From DATDFB01 sp036522835 (GTDB lineage Bacteria > Acidobacteriota > Thermoanaerobaculia > Gp7-AA8): a stretch of 15,026 nucleotides of DNA. Each line of letters opens with the position of its first letter. The stretch's first letter is position 1. Below the pieces are notes generated by a model. That model saw only the letters and a list, made by a program, of their open reading frames with translations, did not search any database and was not told where the DNA came from. Position numbers and translations under genes: made by a program. This document shows positions 12,407 to 15,026 of this stretch, in pieces. The stretch spans positions 1 to 15,026 of the forward strand of contig DATDFB010000194.1 of assembly GCA_036522835.1 (NCBI GenBank), written 5' to 3'.

Positions 12407-12625
12407 ATGTACACCGAGGAATTGGACGTTTTCACCGAAAGTCGCCTCCCGCTGCAGGAACGGGTGGTCGACAAGCTTGCCGACATCATGTTCGCCAGCG
12501 ACATGATCATCGACATGCTCAACGACCAGCGTTTCGAGAAGGCGCAGCAGCTCGAGACCGTCGTCCCCGCGGTCAAGCGGATCTACGACGAAGTCAACGG
12601 CTTGATGCGCAAGCTCACGGACTGA
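12407..12625 (+). CDS. Small helical protein of unknown function upstream of a diguanylate cyclase
   Basis: A cytoplasmic protein of 72 aa from ATG 12407 (75 aa if the in-frame GTG at 12398 is used). No signal peptide or membrane segment. It is acidic and probably all helical: ERVVDKLADIMFASDMIIDMLND (about 19-41), split by a short turn from FEKAQQLETVVPAVKRIYDEVNGLMRKL. I do not recognise a family. The coding signal is good for its size: no stops, GC-rich third positions and a start close to the end of a non-coding gap. Neither start has a good Shine-Dalgarno; a GAG 8 nt before the ATG is weak support for it. It lies 48 nt upstream of the GAF-GGDEF gene on the same strand and may be co-transcribed with it, possibly as a small partner or adaptor; that is inference. 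Confidence 0.7.
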   Translation: MYTEELDVFTESRLPLQERVVDKLADIMFASDMIIDMLNDQRFEKAQQLETVVPAVKRIYDEVNGLMRKLTD

Positions 12626-12673
12626 GATCCGGCAGCGGCGCGCCGACGTATCCTGCGTGAGACGAAGCGCGCG

Positions 12674-14011
12674 ATGAAGCCGCCTTTACGCGTCGATCTC
12701 GTTGTCCTCAACGAGATCGCGCGGATCGCCACGCAGGATTTGGAGCTGCGGCCCATGCTGCAGCGCATCACCGACACGCTCGCCCACACCTTCGACTGGC
12801 AGTTCGTCGCCCTCATCACCATCAGCGAGGACCGGAAGAGCTTCGTCTGCGAGGCCGTGACCTCGTCGATGCCGACGTTCGTCCACGTCGGCTACAGCCG
12901 CCCCCTCGGCAGCGGCGTCGTCGGCGAAGTGGCCGCGACGGGGAAGCCGATGCTCCTCGACGACGTGCGCGCGCACGAGAACTACATCGAGACGCTGCCC
13001 GGAGCGCTGTCGGAGCTCTGCGTGCCACTCTTTCACGCCAGCCAGCTCGTGGCCATCCTGAATCTGGAGAGCACGCGGCTGGCGGCGTTCCACGACCAGA
13101 TGCCGCTTCTGCTCACCGTGGCCGACCAGATCGCGCCGGCCATCGCGAACGCGCGCCTCTACTCGGAGCTGAAGCAGCGCGCCAGCCTGATGGAGATGAT
13201 GAGCGAGCTGTCGCGCACGGCGCTGGAGGCGACGGATCTCGACCACCTCATCGAGCGCGTGGTCGCGTACATCAAGGAGCGTTTTCCGATCGATGTGACG
13301 GCTACGCTCGGCAGCGCAGAGGCGGCCACGACGCAGTTCGACGGGCCGTCGCTCGCGGTCCCGATCGTCCATCACGGCGCGACGCTCGGCGCGCTGCGCT
13401 TCGAGGCGCAGTCGTCCGACGTCTTCACGCCGGCGAACGTGCTGGCGTTCGAGGCGATTGCCGACCAGATCGCCGGCGCGATCAATCTCGCCTCGATCCG
13501 CCGCGATCTCGAGACGGCGAACGCGCACCTGCAGCGCCTCTCGATGCTCGACGGTCTGACCGGCGTGGCCAACCGCCGCCGCTTCAACGAAGCGCTCGAC
13601 GTGGAGTGGCGGCGCGGCATCCGCTCGAAGGCGCCGCTGTCGCTCTTGATGATCGACATCGACACGTTCAAGCGCTACAACGACGCGCACGGCCACCAGG
13701 CCGGCGACGAGTGCCTCTGCCTGGTCGGCGCGACGCTCCAGGAGTCGCTCCACCGCGCCGGCGACCTCGTGGCGCGCTACGGCGGCGAGGAGTTCGCGGT
13801 GCTCCTCCCCGAGACGGATGCCGAGCACGCCCTCCGCGTGGCCGAGATACTGCGCGAGCGCGTGGCCGCGGCAACGCCGGTGACGATCAGCGTCGGCGTC
13901 TCGACGATCACCCCAGACCTCGGCGGCGCGTCGTTCGTGCTGGTGGCCGACGCGGACGCCGCGCTGTACGAGGCGAAGCGGAGGGGGCGGAATCGGGTGG
14001 GGAGGCGCTAG
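12674..14011 (+). CDS. GAF-domain diguanylate cyclase (GGDEF)
   Basis: A soluble sensor enzyme of 445 aa making cyclic di-GMP from two GTP. Domains in order: an N-terminal GAF domain (about 10-162; GSGVVGEVAATGKPMLLDDV at 79-98 is the classic GAF loop); a connecting helix; a second, shortened GAF-like domain (about 175-272; SLAVPIVHHGATLGALRFEA at 226-245); a signalling helix (about 273-292, RRDLETANAHLQRLSMLDGLTG); and a GGDEF domain. The active-site motif is GGEEF (370-374), a functional variant, with metal-binding IDIDTFK (327-333). RAGD (361-364), five residues ahead of GGEEF, is the RxxD inhibitory I-site, so product feedback is expected. No membrane segments. TATCCT (12649-12654) is a possible -10 box. 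The GAF ligand is unknown. Confidence 0.95.
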   Translation: MKPPLRVDLVVLNEIARIATQDLELRPMLQRITDTLAHTFDWQFVALITISEDRKSFVCEAVTSSMPTFVHVGYSRPLGSGVVGEVAATGKPMLLDDVRAHENYIETLPGALSELCVPLFHASQLVAILNLESTRLAAFHDQMPLLLTVADQIAPAIANARLYSELKQRASLMEMMSELSRTALEATDLDHLIERVVAYIKERFPIDVTATLGSAEAATTQFDGPSLAVPIVHHGATLGALRFEAQSSDVFTPANVLAFEAIADQIAGAINLASIRRDLETANAHLQRLSMLDGLTGVANRRRFNEALDVEWRRGIRSKAPLSLLMIDIDTFKRYNDAHGHQAGDECLCLVGATLQESLHRAGDLVARYGGEEFAVLLPETDAEHALRVAEILRERVAAATPVTISVGVSTITPDLGGASFVLVADADAALYEAKRRGRNRVGRR

Positions 14012-14022
14012 TCGTTCTTAAA

Positions 14023-14259
14023 TCATGGAAATTCAGAACGCAGAATGCGAATGCAGAAGGAAGAAACGTAGAGCCCAATGGCCTGCGGTGTCCTGCGTTC
14101 GTAACCGTGTGCCACGAGCGCCAGCGCACCAATCACCGCATACTCGATTCCTTCGTCGTCCGGCCGCCGAGTAACGTTGTCGAGCGTGTCATAGATACGC
14201 CCGCGCTTCGCGAAGAACTCGCTCGCTTCGCGAAGCGTGTCGGTGAACGAATGTCTCAC
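14023..14259 (-). pseudogene. Truncated nucleotidyltransferase-like gene (N-terminal remnant)
   Basis: The first 57 codons (14089-14259) read like the N-terminus of a small nucleotidyltransferase (AbiEii/MNT-like superfamily): a helix REASEFFAKRGRIYDTLDNVTRR (10-32), then EYAVIGALALVAHGYERRT (39-57), where intact members continue with a DVDxL-type metal-binding motif. Here that motif is missing: the frame passes into about 22 bp of unrelated sequence and then translated heptamer repeat (SSFCIRILRSEF) before a stop. The whole catalytic remainder (usually 100 or more residues) is absent, because the diguanylate cyclase gene ends only 11 nt beyond. The GTG start overlaps the amidohydrolase stop as GTGA, so it was once translationally coupled to it. 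A deletion linked to the repeat probably destroyed it. Family call is moderately sure; loss of function is likely. Confidence 0.6.
14031..14066. repeat. Decayed half copy of the heptamer repeat
   Basis: Consecutive units TTCAGAA, CGCAGAA, TGCGAA (one base lost), TGCAGAA and GGAAGAA match the NGCAGAA heptamers of the left arm at 1437-1469. No complementary right arm follows. It forms the 3' end of the truncated nucleotidyltransferase reading frame. Confidence 0.75.
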
Positions 14260-15026
14260 GGTGCGTAGACGACGCGCCCATCAACCACCGTCGCCCGCAC
14301 CTTCGCCTTGAAGATCTGCGGCATCGAGTACAGGTCCCCCTCCACCACCGTGAAGTCCGCCAGCTTCCCCGGCTCGATCGTGCCGCGCGAGTCCTCCTCG
14401 AACGCCGCGTACGCCGCGCCGAGGGTGAAGCCGCGCACCGCCTCGGCGGGCGTCAGGCGCTGCTCGGGCATCCAGCCGCCGGGAGGGTTACCGTTCTGGT
14501 CCTGGCGCGTCACCGCGCTGTAGATGCCGAAGAACGGGTTCACGTCCTCGACGGGAAAGTCGGAGCCGAGCGCGAGGCGGATGCCGTCGTTGAGCACCGT
14601 GCGCCAGGCGTAGGCCCCCTTGATCCGCTCCGGGCCGACGCGCGCCTCGGCCCATGGCATGTCCGAGGTCGCGTGCGTCGGCTGCATCGAGGCGATGATC
14701 CCGTCGCGCGCCGTGCGGGCGAAGTCCGACGGCGCCACGACCTGGTAGTGCTCGACGCGCCAGCGCTCGGCGGGCATGACGCCGGCGCCCTCGTAGGCGT
14801 CGAGCACGTTACGCACGCCGCGGTCGCCGATGGCGTGCGTGTTCACCTGGAACTTCGCCGCCTTCGCGCGCTTCGCCACGTCGAGGAGATGCTCCGGCTT
14901 GCTGACCAGGAGCCCGACGTTGCCGGGATCGTCGCTGTACGGCGCGAGCAGCGCCGCGCCACGGCTGCCAAGCGCGCCATCGGCGTAGAGCTTGATCGAG
15001 CGCACCGTGAGGCGGCCGCCGTAATC
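14256..15026 (-). CDS. YtcJ-type metal-dependent amidohydrolase (amidohydrolase family 3), N-terminus outside window
   Basis: C-terminal part (256 codons visible) of a TIM-barrel amidohydrolase. The frame is open past GTG 15005 to the window edge (DYGGRL precedes TVRSIKLYADGALGSRG), so the real start lies to the right. Motifs: KLYADGALGSRGAAL, with the subgroup's metal-site region; THAIGDRGVRNVLDAYE, with the barrel His; WRVEHYQVV, with a second His; SMQPTHATSDMPWA; and the catalytic Asp in LALGSDFPVEDVNPFFG. The C-terminal beta-sandwich ends with GTIEPGKLADFTVVEGDL and VRATVVDGRVVY, as in the family. YtcJ-type enzymes hydrolyse N-substituted amides or formamides, and many are exported; any signal peptide would be outside the window. 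Its stop overlaps the truncated nucleotidyltransferase start. Family is firm, substrate unknown. Confidence 0.92.
   Translation of the reverse strand, partial: DYGGRLTVRSIKLYADGALGSRGAALLAPYSDDPGNVGLLVSKPEHLLDVAKRAKAAKFQVNTHAIGDRGVRNVLDAYEGAGVMPAERWRVEHYQVVAPSDFARTARDGIIASMQPTHATSDMPWAEARVGPERIKGAYAWRTVLNDGIRLALGSDFPVEDVNPFFGIYSAVTRQDQNGNPPGGWMPEQRLTPAEAVRGFTLGAAYAAFEEDSRGTIEPGKLADFTVVEGDLYSMPQIFKAKVRATVVDGRVVYAP

Noticed and set aside
1..15026. tRNA, rRNA, phage, toxin-antitoxin or defence genes
   Set aside because: None seen on either strand; the nucleotidyltransferase remnant alone does not make a toxin-antitoxin pair.

Overview
The window is GC-rich, densely coded bacterial chromosome. 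An LpxH-like lipid A enzyme, a lipoprotein with a lipobox and several secreted proteins point to a diderm (Gram-negative-type) cell. The secreted two-CHRD protein with a C-terminal Ig-like region, the M28 peptidase with a PA-like insert, the YtcJ-type amidohydrolase and the many intergenic palindromes fit Acidobacteriota (Thermoanaerobaculia-like). That placement is inference; no rRNA or marker gene here proves it. No plasmid, phage, CRISPR or defence island was seen.

Layout. Positions 2-5089 (+): a zinc-finger-less DnaJ-type co-chaperone (5' end cut off by the window), an LpxH-like phosphohydrolase coupled to it by a GTGA overlap, a PhnP-like metallo-beta-lactamase-fold hydrolase, aroA (EPSP synthase), and a CNNM/CBS/CorC membrane protein. 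Positions 5079-6521 (-): a doubtful His-rich mini-ORF, a LOG-family protein and a small lipoprotein. Positions 6552-10311 (+): a BadF/NagK-type sugar kinase, the CHRD protein and a compact ion-transporter-superfamily permease. Positions 10280-11938 (-): a secreted M28 metallopeptidase, convergent with and overlapping the permease. Positions 12019-14011 (+): a small secreted helical protein followed by a terminator, a 72-aa orphan, and a GAF-GGDEF diguanylate cyclase. Positions 14023-15026 (-): a YtcJ-type amidohydrolase (N-terminus outside the window) and a truncated nucleotidyltransferase remnant. Most genes are housekeeping or envelope functions, not one pathway.

The unusual content lies between the genes. 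Five gaps carry structured repeats of four designs: a heptamer-built inverted repeat (1437-1513, with a decayed half at 14031-14066), two copies of a 64-bp double-hairpin element (2284-2347 and 5247-5310), a 35-bp-stem hairpin (3623-3710), and a three-armed cloverleaf-like palindrome (9123-9215). The first 64-bp copy is flanked by 15-bp near-identical direct repeats, which suggests insertion into an ancestral GTGA gene overlap and creation of a new start region for aroA. Its central 5 bp are the exact reverse complement of those in the second copy.

Two start modes can be told apart. Two secreted-protein genes have strong Shine-Dalgarno sequences. Three genes (starts at 6056 -, 9235 + and 11938 -) instead have a TANNNT-like -10 box exactly 6 nt before the start codon, suggesting leaderless mRNAs; a fourth (3764 +) has a -10 box 12 nt upstream.
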